The notes under the pieces: generated by a model
What the model was told of the DNA's origin: nothing
What the model saw: the letters and a program-made list of their open reading frames with translations, nothing else
Database searches by the model: none
NCBI RefSeq assembly: GCF_003264365.1
Contig: NZ_PYAK01000002.1
Location: 267,530-331,529, forward strand
Direction: 5' to 3'
Source of the DNA: Micromonospora noduli
GTDB lineage: Bacteria; Actinomycetota; Actinomycetes; Mycobacteriales; Micromonosporaceae
DNA: 64,000 nucleotides
Program-made: the position numbers and the translations under genes
Shown here: in pieces, positions 26,321-34,752 of the stretch
Layout: each line of letters opens with the position of its first letter
Numbering within the stretch: the first letter of the stretch is position 1

Positions 26321-27463
26321 TTAGCGGGCCGGTCCGCCGTACGGGTCGTGGCTGAGCTGCTGGACGCCGCCCTGAGGGGGCCCGCTGTACGGGCCGGGGA
26401 ACCCGTCGGCCGGCGGCGTCGTGTGCAGCACCGCGGTCGGTGCGTCGCTCATGCCCACTCCGGCCGGCGCTGTCAGCTGAGTCGCCGCGTGCGGAGCCGG
26501 CTTGTCCGGCGTGTTCCGGCGGCGGTTCACCAGCAGGGCCAGTGTGCCCAGGCCGACGGCGACCAGCAGGCCGCCCAGGATGTACGGCAGGGAACCGCTG
26601 CCCTCGTTGCTGACCGGTTCGAGGGCGGGGGGTGCCGCCGCGACTACGCTGGTCTCCGGCTCGGGAGCCCCGTCCGCTGCCGCGGTTGCGGTGGGCGAGG
26701 GCGGGGTCTTGGTGGGCGCGGCCGCGGTGGCCAAGGTCAGCCGCACGCTCGCGATGTCACCGGCGGGGCCCTGTACGGTCGTGCGGGTGGTGCGATAGCC
26801 GTCCAGGGCTGCGACGATCGTGATCCGGCCCTCGGCGATCGTCTTACCGGCACCCGACTTGATCGAGAACCGGCCGCTCCGGTCGCTCGTCGTACGGTAT
26901 TCGTGCCCGGCGCTGTCCCGGATGGTCAGGGCCACGCCGCCGATCCCCTTGCCGCTGGTGTCACGGACCTGGCCGGACACCCCGTCCACCTCGGACGACG
27001 GCTTGTCCGCGCCGGGTTGCGGCGCGCCCGCGCCGGGTAGCGATGTGCCCGGGCCGTAAATGTAGACCATCTTGTAGTCGAAGCTGTTCTGCCCGCCGAG
27101 CCGTACGGCGACCGAGATGTTGCGACCGGAGATCTCGCCCGCGTTCACCTGGGGCGCGACGACGGTGGCTTGAAAGTCCTGGCTCTGGCCGGATTTGAGG
27201 TTCGGCTCCACCCGGCAGCCGGTGGTGCATTGCAGGCCGCCACTGACCACCACGATGGCCGTTTCGGCCCTGTTCCCGTTGTTCCTGACGCGGAACTGAA
27301 CGCGAACCTTGTCGCCGGGCTTCACGTTCTCCGCCGACACGCTCCGGATGCTGATGGGTGCCGGGGCGCCCGCCACGGGTGCCGCGGACACCGCTAGCGT
27401 GCCCCCGGTCAGCGCGATCAATGCGGCGACCCGGGCCCATCGGGCAGGTGAACGCGTCGTCAC
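26321..27463 (-). CDS. Secreted type-I membrane protein with regulatory-like beta domains
   Basis: A 380-residue surface protein. Signal peptide at about residues 1-32 (VAALIALTGGTLAVSAAPVAGA). A CARDB-like beta-sandwich (PGDKVRVQFRVRNNGNRAETAIVVVSG) with one Cys pair follows. Next is a carboxypeptidase-regulatory-like domain (VSGQVRDTSGKGIGGVALTIRDSAG...). Then come a Pro/Thr-rich stalk, one transmembrane helix (LPYILGGLLVAVGLGTLALLV) with NRRRN stop-transfer, and a Pro/Gly-rich cytoplasmic tail. Likely an adhesin-like or cell-envelope structural protein; partners unknown. Confidence 0.82.
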   Translation of the reverse strand: MTTRSPARWARVAALIALTGGTLAVSAAPVAGAPAPISIRSVSAENVKPGDKVRVQFRVRNNGNRAETAIVVVSGGLQCTTGCRVEPNLKSGQSQDFQATVVAPQVNAGEISGRNISVAVRLGGQNSFDYKMVYIYGPGTSLPGAGAPQPGADKPSSEVDGVSGQVRDTSGKGIGGVALTIRDSAGHEYRTTSDRSGRFSIKSGAGKTIAEGRITIVAALDGYRTTRTTVQGPAGDIASVRLTLATAAAPTKTPPSPTATAAADGAPEPETSVVAAAPPALEPVSNEGSGSLPYILGGLLVAVGLGTLALLVNRRRNTPDKPAPHAATQLTAPAGVGMSDAPTAVLHTTPPADGFPGPYSGPPQGGVQQLSHDPYGGPAR

Positions 27464-27672
27464 TTCCTACCACCCTCTCCTCGGGCAGGCGACATCGCCC
27501 GATGACACCGCAGGACACTATGCACTGTCGGGATGGGTTGCGACTCGCGGGCCCCTACCCGGCCTCTCACAGGGGACCTCGCGCCGCGACCAGGAGCCTC
27601 GCCCGTGCAGTGCCGGGTAGCGCCGCGCCCGACGGACCGCACGGCACAGCCACTTCTGGCAGGATCCGCCGG

Positions 27673-28194
27673 ATGCGCAAACTGATGGTGCTCCTTCTCC
27701 TGATGGCTGTTGCCGGCTGCGGCGACGATGATGCGACCGAGACGGGAGCCACCGAACAGTTCACCCAGGGCGGCGTCAGTATGGAGCCGACGGTCAAGGC
27801 CCGCCAGGTCGTCACCGCACGGACAGTAACCGGGATGTACGAGGCACGACGCGGCGATGTCGTCCTGATTCGTTCCCCCGGCGGCCTCTGGGGTGACCGC
27901 AAGGTGCCGCTACTCAAACGCGTCGTCGCGGTTGGCGGCGAAACCATCGCCTGCTGCGATAGCTCGGGCAAGGTGACGGTCGACGGTAAGCCGCTGGCCG
28001 AGTCGTATGTGGCTGAGGACGCGTCGCTCGACGAGCCGCCGAACGCAGACTTCTGCGGCCCGCGGCGGTTCGCCGCGGTTACCGTGCCGGCCGACTCCGT
28101 CTTCCTGATGGGCGATAGCCGCGCCCGGTCGAACGACTCCCGGTGTGCCGGGCCGCTGCCGGTGTCGTCGGTCTTCGCCGTAATGGTCGGCTGA
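27673..28194 (+). CDS. Signal-peptidase-I-like lipoprotein (S26 family)
   Basis: A 173-residue protein with all S26 boxes: GGVSMEPTV (nucleophile Ser36), RRGDVVLI, LLKRVVAVGGETI (general base Lys82) and the late box MGDSRARSNDSR. Instead of the usual N-terminal transmembrane anchor it has a lipobox (LMAVAGCGDDD, Cys16), so it should be lipid-anchored outside. A Cys pair (IACCDSSG) is unusual. CAGGAT ends seven bases before ATG 27673 with no ribosome site, which suggests a leaderless message. Likely cleaves a special exported substrate; the neighbouring surface protein is a candidate only by proximity. Confidence 0.8.
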   Translation: MRKLMVLLLLMAVAGCGDDDATETGATEQFTQGGVSMEPTVKARQVVTARTVTGMYEARRGDVVLIRSPGGLWGDRKVPLLKRVVAVGGETIACCDSSGKVTVDGKPLAESYVAEDASLDEPPNADFCGPRRFAAVTVPADSVFLMGDSRARSNDSRCAGPLPVSSVFAVMVG

Positions 28195-28786
28195 CCCGGG
28201 GCGCACCTGACACTTGCCGCGGACGTACCGAGGTGGCTGACGCCAAGCGCCCGGACGGCGGCAGTGGGTACGTCGTCCTGTACTGGGGCTTTCAACCCTC
28301 GGCACCACTCGTAGCAATAGGCCCCACCCGGTCGCCCTGCCATCCCGCGCACTTCCGCCTCAGCCGCAGGTTGGGATCTTCTCCGTTACCGGGCTCGTAC
28401 TGTGGATCGTCAAGCACTTCCCATGCCCGGCTGTCCGTCCGGGCTCCTCCTCCGCTGTACAGGCGCTGGCAGCTCCGGCGGTCGATCGCAGACCGGACGG
28501 TCCGACACAGCGACGTTTCCCCGTTCCCTGCCGCGATGTCGACTGCCGTGGGTCGGCACTGTCGTCCAGGAACAGCCTGAGGAGGCTGGTCGATCATGGG
28601 GTGGCACCCACACCGGTGGTCCCGCCACGCCGACCAGCGGCCCTACGTCGTCGCCGACCGGCTTGACGACCTACAGGGGCCTCCCCGCCACGCCGTGAGC
28701 CTGGATCGCCAACTCGACTGGTCCGGGCCGGCGCGCTACGACCTAGACAACCCAGCGTGCTGGTGACCCCGTCCGTATGACGCCTC
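28195..28786. other. Gene-free stretch
   Basis: About 590 bases with no credible gene. It holds copy 2 of the dispersed repeat (28299-28342); the rest shows no feature I can support. Confidence 0.5.
28299..28342. repeat. Dispersed ~43-bp repeat, copy 2
   Basis: Second copy of the element at 25823-25865, one base longer; about 85-90% identical by eye. Flanking DNA differs completely from copy 1. Confidence 0.6.
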
Positions 28787-28814
28787 CCACAGTTGTGGAC
28801 TGATCAGTCTCCTA
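28784..28814 (-). promoter_or_regulatory. TetR operator, copy A
   Basis: Centred on the perfect palindrome ACTGATCAGT (28799-28808), 24 bases before the TetR start. Read on the minus strand, the palindrome and the 15 bases after it match copy B (29425-29454) at 23 of 25 positions. Confidence 0.7.
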
Positions 28815-28831
28815 CTTCTTAAGGTTGTCGC

Positions 28832-29407
28832 ATGGGCAGGCCAAGGACGTTCGACATCGACACGGCGGTGGACCGCGCGATGGAGTTGTTCTGGCGTCAG
28901 GGATTCGAGGCGACCTCGACCGAGGATCTCGTGGAGAGTCTCGGAATCGCCCGGGGCAGTCTGTACAAGGCGTTCGGGTCCAAGGAGCAGCTCTACGCGC
29001 TGGCACTCCGCCGTTACTGCCAGCGCCACGCGGCAGGGCTGACCGAGGTGTTGGACCGGGCGGAGCAGGTGCGCCCGGCGATCCGGGCGGTGCTCCTGGA
29101 ACTGATGGAGGCCGACCTGGCCGACCCGGAGCGGGGCTGCCTGCTGGTCAACGCGGCCACGGAACGCTCGGCGCATCCGGACACGGTGCTGCAGGTCTCG
29201 CGCACGATGGGTCAGGTCGAGTCGGCCCTGGCCGGGGCGTTGGAGCGGGCGCGGGTCCGCGGGGAGATCGCGGCGGACAAGCAACCGCAGGAGCTGGCCC
29301 AGTTTCTGACCACGTTTCTGCAGGGCCTGCGGGTGATGGGCAAGGCCCGCGCGGATCGGGCGTTCCTCAACAATGCCGTGGAGGTCGCCCTGGGCGCCCT
29401 CGACTGA
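28832..29407 (+). CDS. TetR-family regulator
   Basis: A 191-residue repressor. The HTH is at about residues 10-55 (FWRQGFEATSTEDLVESLGIARGSLYKAFGSKEQLY), and a TetR_C ligand domain with ERGCLLVNAATER follows, the signature of the AcuR/YxaF-like subgroup. ATG 28832. Identical palindromes flank the gene (upstream of itself and upstream of the SDR gene), so it very likely represses both. The inducer is probably a reactive small molecule or substrate of the SDR enzyme (inference). Confidence 0.9.
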   Translation: MGRPRTFDIDTAVDRAMELFWRQGFEATSTEDLVESLGIARGSLYKAFGSKEQLYALALRRYCQRHAAGLTEVLDRAEQVRPAIRAVLLELMEADLADPERGCLLVNAATERSAHPDTVLQVSRTMGQVESALAGALERARVRGEIAADKQPQELAQFLTTFLQGLRVMGKARADRAFLNNAVEVALGALD

Positions 29408-29424
29408 CTTTTTGCTGCCCGAAT

Positions 29425-29454
29425 TAGGAACTGATCAGTCAACAATTGTGGGAG
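29425..29454 (+). promoter_or_regulatory. TetR operator, copy B
   Basis: ACTGATCAGT (29430-29439) with conserved flanks matching copy A in inverted orientation. It lies between the TetR stop and the SDR start; its GGGAG end also serves as the SDR ribosome site. Confidence 0.7.
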
Positions 29455-29463
29455 TGAGTGTTA

Positions 29464-30252
29464 GTGGATCTCGAACTGCAGGGCAAGGTTGCCATCGTCA
29501 CCGGCGCGAGCAAGGGCATCGGTCTGACCACCGTGGCGGCGTTGCTCGACGAGGGTGCGCACGTGGTGGCGAGCAGCCGTGCGAGCACGCCGGAGCTCGA
29601 CGCCCTGGCCGCGCGTGGCGCCACCGTGGTACTGGCCGACATCACCGACGCGGCTACCCCGCAGCGGCTCGTCGACACCGCGCTGTCGGCGTACGGGCGT
29701 CTGGATGTCCTTGTCAACAACGTTGGCGCCGGCAGTGCCCGGTCAGGATTCCTCGACGTCGACGACGCCGAGTGGGCGCGAGTGTTCGACGTGACGTTCT
29801 TCAGCGCCGTGCGCACCAGCAGGGCAGCCCTGCCAGCCCTGCTGGGCAACGGCGGGACGATCGTCAACATCAGCAGCATCAACGCTCGGCTGCCGTTCCC
29901 GATGGTGGTCGACTATTCCGCGGCCAAGGCGGCGATGTCCAACCTGACCAAGACCCTGTCGGAGGAGTTCGCGCCGCGTGGCGTACGGGTCAACGCCGTC
30001 TCGCCCGGCCCGGTGCGAACCCCGTTCTGGACCGGGCCGGATGGCTTCGCGCACGCCGTCGCCGCCAGCGCGGGTGTCAGCATCCAGCAGGCGCTTGACG
30101 AGGTCGTGCCACAGAGCATGGCGATCAGCACCGGCCGGATCACCGAGGCCCGCGAGGTCGCCGACCTGGTGCTGTTCCTTGCCTCCGCCCGCTCCTCCAA
30201 CACAACCGGCGCCGAGTTCATCCTCGATGGCGGCCAGGTCAAGACCCTCTGA
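29464..30252 (+). CDS. Short-chain dehydrogenase/reductase
   Basis: A 262-residue classical SDR. Cofactor motif TGASKGIG (residues 14-21), NNVG, Ser in NISSINARLP and the catalytic YSAAK. The C-terminus FLASARSSNTTGAEFILDGGQVKTL is typical. GTG 29464 is chosen because GGGAG sits nine bases upstream; GTG 29458 is too close to it. Regulated by the upstream TetR through the palindrome at 29430. The oxidoreductase substrate is unknown. Confidence 0.9.
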   Translation: MDLELQGKVAIVTGASKGIGLTTVAALLDEGAHVVASSRASTPELDALAARGATVVLADITDAATPQRLVDTALSAYGRLDVLVNNVGAGSARSGFLDVDDAEWARVFDVTFFSAVRTSRAALPALLGNGGTIVNISSINARLPFPMVVDYSAAKAAMSNLTKTLSEEFAPRGVRVNAVSPGPVRTPFWTGPDGFAHAVAASAGVSIQQALDEVVPQSMAISTGRITEAREVADLVLFLASARSSNTTGAEFILDGGQVKTL

Positions 30253-30269
30253 CAACAAATGCTCACCGT

Positions 30270-30304
30270 GCGCCGGCCGGGTCTCTCACTGACCCGGCCG
30301 GCGC
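30270..30304 (+). terminator. Terminator hairpin after the SDR gene
   Basis: Perfect 13-bp GC-rich stem (30270-30282 with 30292-30304) and a nine-base loop, 18 bases after the SDR stop. No U-tract. Confidence 0.7.
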
Positions 30305-30549
30305 TCCGACGGTCAGTGCTGTGCCAGCCGGGCCGGCCAGGAGCGTCAGCCGCTGGATGCTGGGGTGTCCACCGCCACAAGAAAGGCGCGGCAGCTCGAT
30401 GAGCGAGGCCGCGACTGCGATCTCCAAGAAGGGCCCCGGCGGCGCGAACGTCCAGACGCGCGGGTGCGGCGGATTTCGCTGGCACGTTGCCTCATCGGCG
30501 AGCTGGAGGTCCCGACGAGTCTGCGGGCTCTGCACGCCGGGGTGACGGG

Positions 30550-30975
30550 TCAGCGGATGAGGGCGCGGCTGAGGAGGTGCTGTAGGGCGTCCTGCTCTTC
30601 GGGGGCCAGAGGGGCCAGGGGGCTGTCTTCGGAGAGCAACTTGAGGAGGCGTTCGCGCAGTTCGGTGCCCTTGGGGGTCAGGACGAGCTGCTTGGCGCGG
30701 CGATCGTCGGGGTGTGGGTGGCGTTCGAGATGGCCCTGCTCTTCGAGGCGATCGGCGATGAAGGTGATGTTGGAGGGCTCGCAGCTCATCCGTTCGGCGA
30801 GTTCACGCAGGGTCAGGGGGTGGGTCAGCTCGCGCAGCAGGTTGCCCTGTGAGGTGGTCAGACCGAGGGCGGCTGTCCGGGCCCGAAGGTGGGCATCGAT
30901 CTGATTGGCCAGGTCTTTGACCAGCCCGCACAGCCGGCGGTCGCTCTGGCCTGGGGACTCGCGCTCGGTGGACAC
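30550..30975 (-). CDS. MarR-family regulator
   Basis: A 141-residue winged-helix repressor: LTTSQGNLLRELTHPLTLRELAERMSCEPSNITFIADRLEEQGHLERHPHPDDRR (helices and wing, about residues 38-92, with the DDRR wing motif), ending in a dimerisation helix. GTG start. Divergent from the metallo-beta-lactamase gene over a 109-bp gap containing three AGCTG-type boxes, so it likely represses itself and that gene. Confidence 0.9.
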   Translation of the reverse strand: MSTERESPGQSDRRLCGLVKDLANQIDAHLRARTAALGLTTSQGNLLRELTHPLTLRELAERMSCEPSNITFIADRLEEQGHLERHPHPDDRRAKQLVLTPKGTELRERLLKLLSEDSPLAPLAPEEQDALQHLLSRALIR

Positions 30976-30987
30976 GTCACAACCTTA

Positions 30988-31028
30988 CTACAGCTGACAT
31001 AGTTGCAGCTGAAGTAGTTCTAGCTGTA
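30988..31028. promoter_or_regulatory. Probable MarR operator cluster
   Basis: TACAGCT (30989-30995) and AGCTGTA (31022-31028) form an outer dyad. A central CAGCTG (31006-31011) has partly symmetric AGTTG/AAGTAG flanks. Located between the divergent MarR and metallo-beta-lactamase genes. Confidence 0.55.
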
Positions 31029-31084
31029 ACTTGTTGCCCGTGCCGCTGCCAGGTGGCACCTCTCCGAGCACGAGGTAGGACCAT

Positions 31085-31978
31085 ATGGCCGCAACAACAG
31101 ATTTCGACCGCATACGACTGACCAGCGCACCGCGCGTCCGTTCGCTCAGCCTGGGTGAACTGAAGATCACCTACGTTCCGGACGGGCTGGCCCTGTGCAA
31201 GCCGCGCGGCTGGCTGCCCGCCGCCACCGACGCGGACTGGGCGGCCAACCGCGATCATCTCGACGACGGCGGCTTCCTGCCCGCAGCCATTGGCGGGCTG
31301 CTGGTCGAGCGGGGTGACCGGGCGCTGCTCATCGACACCGGGTTCGGACCGGAGTCCCACCCCGACGACCCGGCCAACCCGATGCTGGGGAGCATCCACG
31401 GCGGTGAGCTGCTGGACGGCCTGCGGCGGCTGGGCCGCGAACCGCGCCAGATCGAGGCCGTCGCCATCACCCATCTGCACCTCGACCACCTGGGCTGGGC
31501 CTGGAGCGCCGAGCCCGGCACCGATGCGCCGCCATTCGCACACGCCACCCATTTCATCGCGGCACCCGAGTGGGAGCGGCGCGACCTGGCCGCCGAGGGC
31601 GGGGCGACCGAGGAACGTGTGGCCGCCTTCGCACCCCGTGTTCGTACCGTCGAGGACGGCGAGGAGATCTTCCCCGGCGTGCGGGCCTCGTTCTCGATCG
31701 GACACACCGTCGGCCACGTCACGTACATCATCACCGGCGGCGACCGGCGGCTCATCGCGTTCGGCGACGCAATGCACGCGCCGGTCCAGGTCACCCACCC
31801 CGAATGGGGCTGCGGGATCGACCACGACCCCGCCGAAGCCGCCGCGCACCGCCGCCACCTGGTCGAAGAGCTGAGCCGCCCCGACACCATCGGCTACGGC
31901 AACCACTTCGCCGACGTGGTCTTCGGACGCGCCGAACGTCGCCCCGACGGCCGGTTCACCTGGGTCCCGGTCGCCTGA
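31085..31978 (+). CDS. Metallo-beta-lactamase-fold hydrolase
   Basis: A 297-residue MBL-superfamily enzyme. The zinc motif is THLHLDHLGWA (HxHxDH), with further ligands in FSIGHTVGHVTY, FGDAMHAP (Asp) and GYGNHFADVVFG (His). It resembles the lactonase/quorum-quenching and glyoxalase II-like branches with an N-terminal LKITYVPDGLAL. It is probably controlled by the divergent MarR regulator. The substrate (a lactone, thioester or similar) is not deducible. Confidence 0.88.
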   Translation: MAATTDFDRIRLTSAPRVRSLSLGELKITYVPDGLALCKPRGWLPAATDADWAANRDHLDDGGFLPAAIGGLLVERGDRALLIDTGFGPESHPDDPANPMLGSIHGGELLDGLRRLGREPRQIEAVAITHLHLDHLGWAWSAEPGTDAPPFAHATHFIAAPEWERRDLAAEGGATEERVAAFAPRVRTVEDGEEIFPGVRASFSIGHTVGHVTYIITGGDRRLIAFGDAMHAPVQVTHPEWGCGIDHDPAEAAAHRRHLVEELSRPDTIGYGNHFADVVFGRAERRPDGRFTWVPVA

Positions 31979-32132
31979 CTGTCCCGCCGGCCGCCATTGG
32001 CCCGCCATCACCGCCGCCACGCTCACCCTGACCAGCGGGAGTGATCGGCAACAGTGCCGGCGATGAGCGGCGGAGCCGCTCATCGCCGTGCCCGACAAGT
32101 CGTACGAATCGCTAGAGGAACGGAGAACTGTC

Positions 32133-33110
32133 ATGAAGCACATCAAGCTGGGGGACCTGGACGTCTCCCGCATCGGTCTGGGCTTGGTATCGATGTCCTA
32201 CGCCTACACCGGAGCCGGCACGGACGACGCCGAGTCGGTACGCACCATCCACCGGGCCCTGGAACTGGGCGTCACTCTCCTCGACACCGCCGAGGTCTAC
32301 GGCCCGTACATCAACGAGGAACTCCTCGGCAAAGCGCTCAAGGGCCGCCGGGACCAGGCCGTAGTGGCGACAAAGTTCGGCATGATTTCGCATGCGGGCG
32401 GCGGGGCAGGGCAACTCGACAGCAGCCCGGCCAACATCCGCACCGCCGTCGAAGGGTCGCTCAAGCGGCTGGGCACCGACTACATCGACCTGTACTACCA
32501 GCACCGGGTCGACCCGACCACGCCCATCGAGGACACCATCGGGGCGCTGGCCGAACTGATCGCTGAGGGCAAGATCCGCCACATCGGCCTGTCCGAGGCC
32601 GGACCGGAGACGATCCGCCGCGCCCATGCTGTCCATCCCATCGCTGCCGTCCAGTCGGAATACTCCCTGTGGACCCGGCACCCGGAGGCACAGGTGCTGC
32701 CCCTGCTGCGCGAGCTGAACATCGGCTTCGTGCCGTACTCGCCCCTGGGACGCGGATTCCTCACCGGCCAGATCCGCTCGACCAGCGGCTTCGACGAGAC
32801 GGACCTGCGTAAGAACAACCCGCGCTTCACCGGCGAGAACCTCCAGCGCAATCTGCGTCTCGCAGACGAGGTCCAAGCCGTTGCCGCCGAAGCGGGTACC
32901 ACTCCGGCGCAGATCGCACTGGCCTGGCTGCTGACCCGGGGCGACGACATCGCCCCCATCCCCGGCACCAAGCGCGTGGCACGCGTCGAGGAGAACACCG
33001 CCGCTGACGCCGTGGAACTGACCGCCAAACAGATCGAGAAGCTCGACAACCTTCCTCCCGCTGTCGGCGACACCCACGACGAAGCCGCCATGCGCCTGTT
33101 GGAGCGTTGA
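32133..33110 (+). CDS. Aldo/keto reductase
   Basis: A 325-residue NADPH-dependent TIM-barrel reductase. Catalytic Asp/Tyr/Lys/His are in LLDTAEVYGP, VVATKFGM and IDLYYQHRVDP. The C-terminal cofactor-binding part is IPGTKRVARVEENTAA. Typical of the AKR11/13-type general-stress and xenobiotic reductases. ATG 32133 follows AGAGGAACGGAG. It may share the MarR-regulated transcript (154 bp after the MBL gene). Confidence 0.92.
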   Translation: MKHIKLGDLDVSRIGLGLVSMSYAYTGAGTDDAESVRTIHRALELGVTLLDTAEVYGPYINEELLGKALKGRRDQAVVATKFGMISHAGGGAGQLDSSPANIRTAVEGSLKRLGTDYIDLYYQHRVDPTTPIEDTIGALAELIAEGKIRHIGLSEAGPETIRRAHAVHPIAAVQSEYSLWTRHPEAQVLPLLRELNIGFVPYSPLGRGFLTGQIRSTSGFDETDLRKNNPRFTGENLQRNLRLADEVQAVAAEAGTTPAQIALAWLLTRGDDIAPIPGTKRVARVEENTAADAVELTAKQIEKLDNLPPAVGDTHDEAAMRLLER

Positions 33111-33501
33111 CCCCAGCCCCGGCGGTGAGCGCCCTTGCCGCTTGTGCACGGGCGGCATCGACCCCAGCAGCTCTGACCGAGAACGTCTCTTAGCCGGTTG
33201 AACCCGGCGAACACCCCGTCGAGCGGTTCAGTGCGCAGCGTGCAGATGCGCCCTTGCGCCTGCACGCTGCGCACCACAACCCCGGCGATCTCGGGGGACC
33301 CTTCAGATGCGGAGAGACGGTTGGCTTGCTGACCTCACTGGCTGAGCCAGCATTCCGACAGTGGCCGGCCGTGGCTCAGCCGCGCCGGCATGGCACGCCG
33401 GCTTGCGTCGGTCAGGGCACCGAAGATGAGTTGGGACGTCCTCCGACGCTCGGCAGCTCCCCAATTGGGCACTTCTTCAGATGGAAGGCGGATTATTTGT
33501 C
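33111..33501. other. Intergenic stretch with one strong hairpin
   Basis: No gene is seen in 391 bases. It contains the 15-bp perfect hairpin described separately (33231-33274) and little else. Confidence 0.5.
33231..33274 (+). terminator. Long perfect hairpin, probable terminator
   Basis: A 15-bp perfect stem (33231-33245 with 33260-33274) encloses 14 bases that can themselves pair as GCGC-CCTT-GCGC. Located 120 bases after the aldo/keto reductase stop. No U-run, so a structured RNA or attenuator cannot be excluded. Confidence 0.55.
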
Positions 33502-34455
33502 ATGTCTAGTGATCTTCGCTGCGCCGTGCTGGACGACTACCAGGACGTGGCACTCGGCCTGGCGGACTGGTCCCGGGTGCGGGCCACCAGCTTCCGGAAG
33601 CACTTCACGAACACCGACGATCTGGTGGCGGCCATCCACGACTGCGACATCGTGGTCGCCATGAGGGAGCGCACGCCGTTCCCCGCCGAGGTGTTCGACC
33701 GGCTGCCCCACCTGCGGCTGCTCGTCACCACCGGCATGGGCAACGCCGCCATCGACCTGGGGGCGGCGCGGACGCACGGCGTCACGGTGTGCGGCACAGG
33801 CGGCGGCTGGACCTCGACGGTCGAGCTGACGTGGGCGTTGATCCTCGGCCTGGCCCGCCACCTGGTGCCCGAGGCGACCGCGCTGCGCGCCGGCGGCCCC
33901 TGGCAGCACACCGTCGGCACCGACCTGCACGGACGCACACTCGGGCTGCTCGGCCTGGGCAGGATCGGGTCCCAGGTGGCGGCGGTCGGGCGGGCGTTCG
34001 GCATGGACGTGCTGGCCTGGAGCCAGAACCTGACGCGCCAGCGGGCCGAGGAGGGCGGCGCGCGGCTGGCCCCCGGCCTGGATGCCCTGCTCGCCGGGTC
34101 CGACGTCGTCTCCGTTCACCTCGTGCTCGGCGACCGGACGCGCGGGCTTGTCGGCGCGCGGGAACTCGCGCTGATGAAGCCCACCGCCTACCTGGTCAAC
34201 ACCTCGCGGGCGGCGATCGTCGACCAGTCCGCCCTGGCATCCACGCTGCGCGAAGGGCGGATCGCGGGAGCCGGGCTCGACGTGTTCGACGAGGAGCCAC
34301 TACCCGCCGGCCACGAGTTCCGTACGCTGCCGAACGTGCTGGCCACGCCGCACCTCGGCTATGTCAGCGAGCTGAACTACGCGACGTTCTTCCGTGACGC
34401 CGTGGACGACATCGGCGCCTTCCTCGACGGCAACCCGATCCGGGTGCTGACCTGA
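33502..34455 (+). CDS. D-2-hydroxyacid dehydrogenase family protein
   Basis: A 317-residue NAD-dependent dehydrogenase. The Rossmann motif is LGLLGLGRIGSQVAAVGRAFGMDVLAWS, the catalytic Arg is in VNTSRAAIVDQSAL, and the Glu/His pair is in DVFDEEPLPAGHEF...TPHLGYVSE. It is phosphoglycerate-dehydrogenase-like in layout but lacks an ACT domain. The ATG at 33502 has AAGGCGG upstream and is preferred to ATG 33481. Substrate unknown. Confidence 0.88.
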   Translation: MSSDLRCAVLDDYQDVALGLADWSRVRATSFRKHFTNTDDLVAAIHDCDIVVAMRERTPFPAEVFDRLPHLRLLVTTGMGNAAIDLGAARTHGVTVCGTGGGWTSTVELTWALILGLARHLVPEATALRAGGPWQHTVGTDLHGRTLGLLGLGRIGSQVAAVGRAFGMDVLAWSQNLTRQRAEEGGARLAPGLDALLAGSDVVSVHLVLGDRTRGLVGARELALMKPTAYLVNTSRAAIVDQSALASTLREGRIAGAGLDVFDEEPLPAGHEFRTLPNVLATPHLGYVSELNYATFFRDAVDDIGAFLDGNPIRVLT

Positions 34456-34752
34456 CTCACTCGACCCTGGTCCTGGCCCGGAAGGCAGCAGCCTGGATGT
34501 GCTGTCCAGGCAGGTTGTCAACCTGGTAATGGATGGTAGGCCGCTGGTGGCGGTGTGGGGTCGGTGGCGGTTGTTGGGCTGTGGCCGGTAGGGGCGGGTC
34601 TTCTTCGGCGTAGTTCCCAGTCCGGTGCAGGCGTCGCGCCAGGCATGCGACTTGCAGGCCGAGCCGTGCGGGGGTCAGGCTGCGGTCAGAGATCCGCCTG
34701 CCGTCGATCTCGTGGGAGAGTTCGCAGCAATGCACGGTCGGCGGGAACTCGG
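34456..34752. other. Gene-free stretch
   Basis: A 297-base spacer between convergent genes. Open frames here are Pro/Arg/His-rich shadows. Nothing supportable. Confidence 0.45.
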
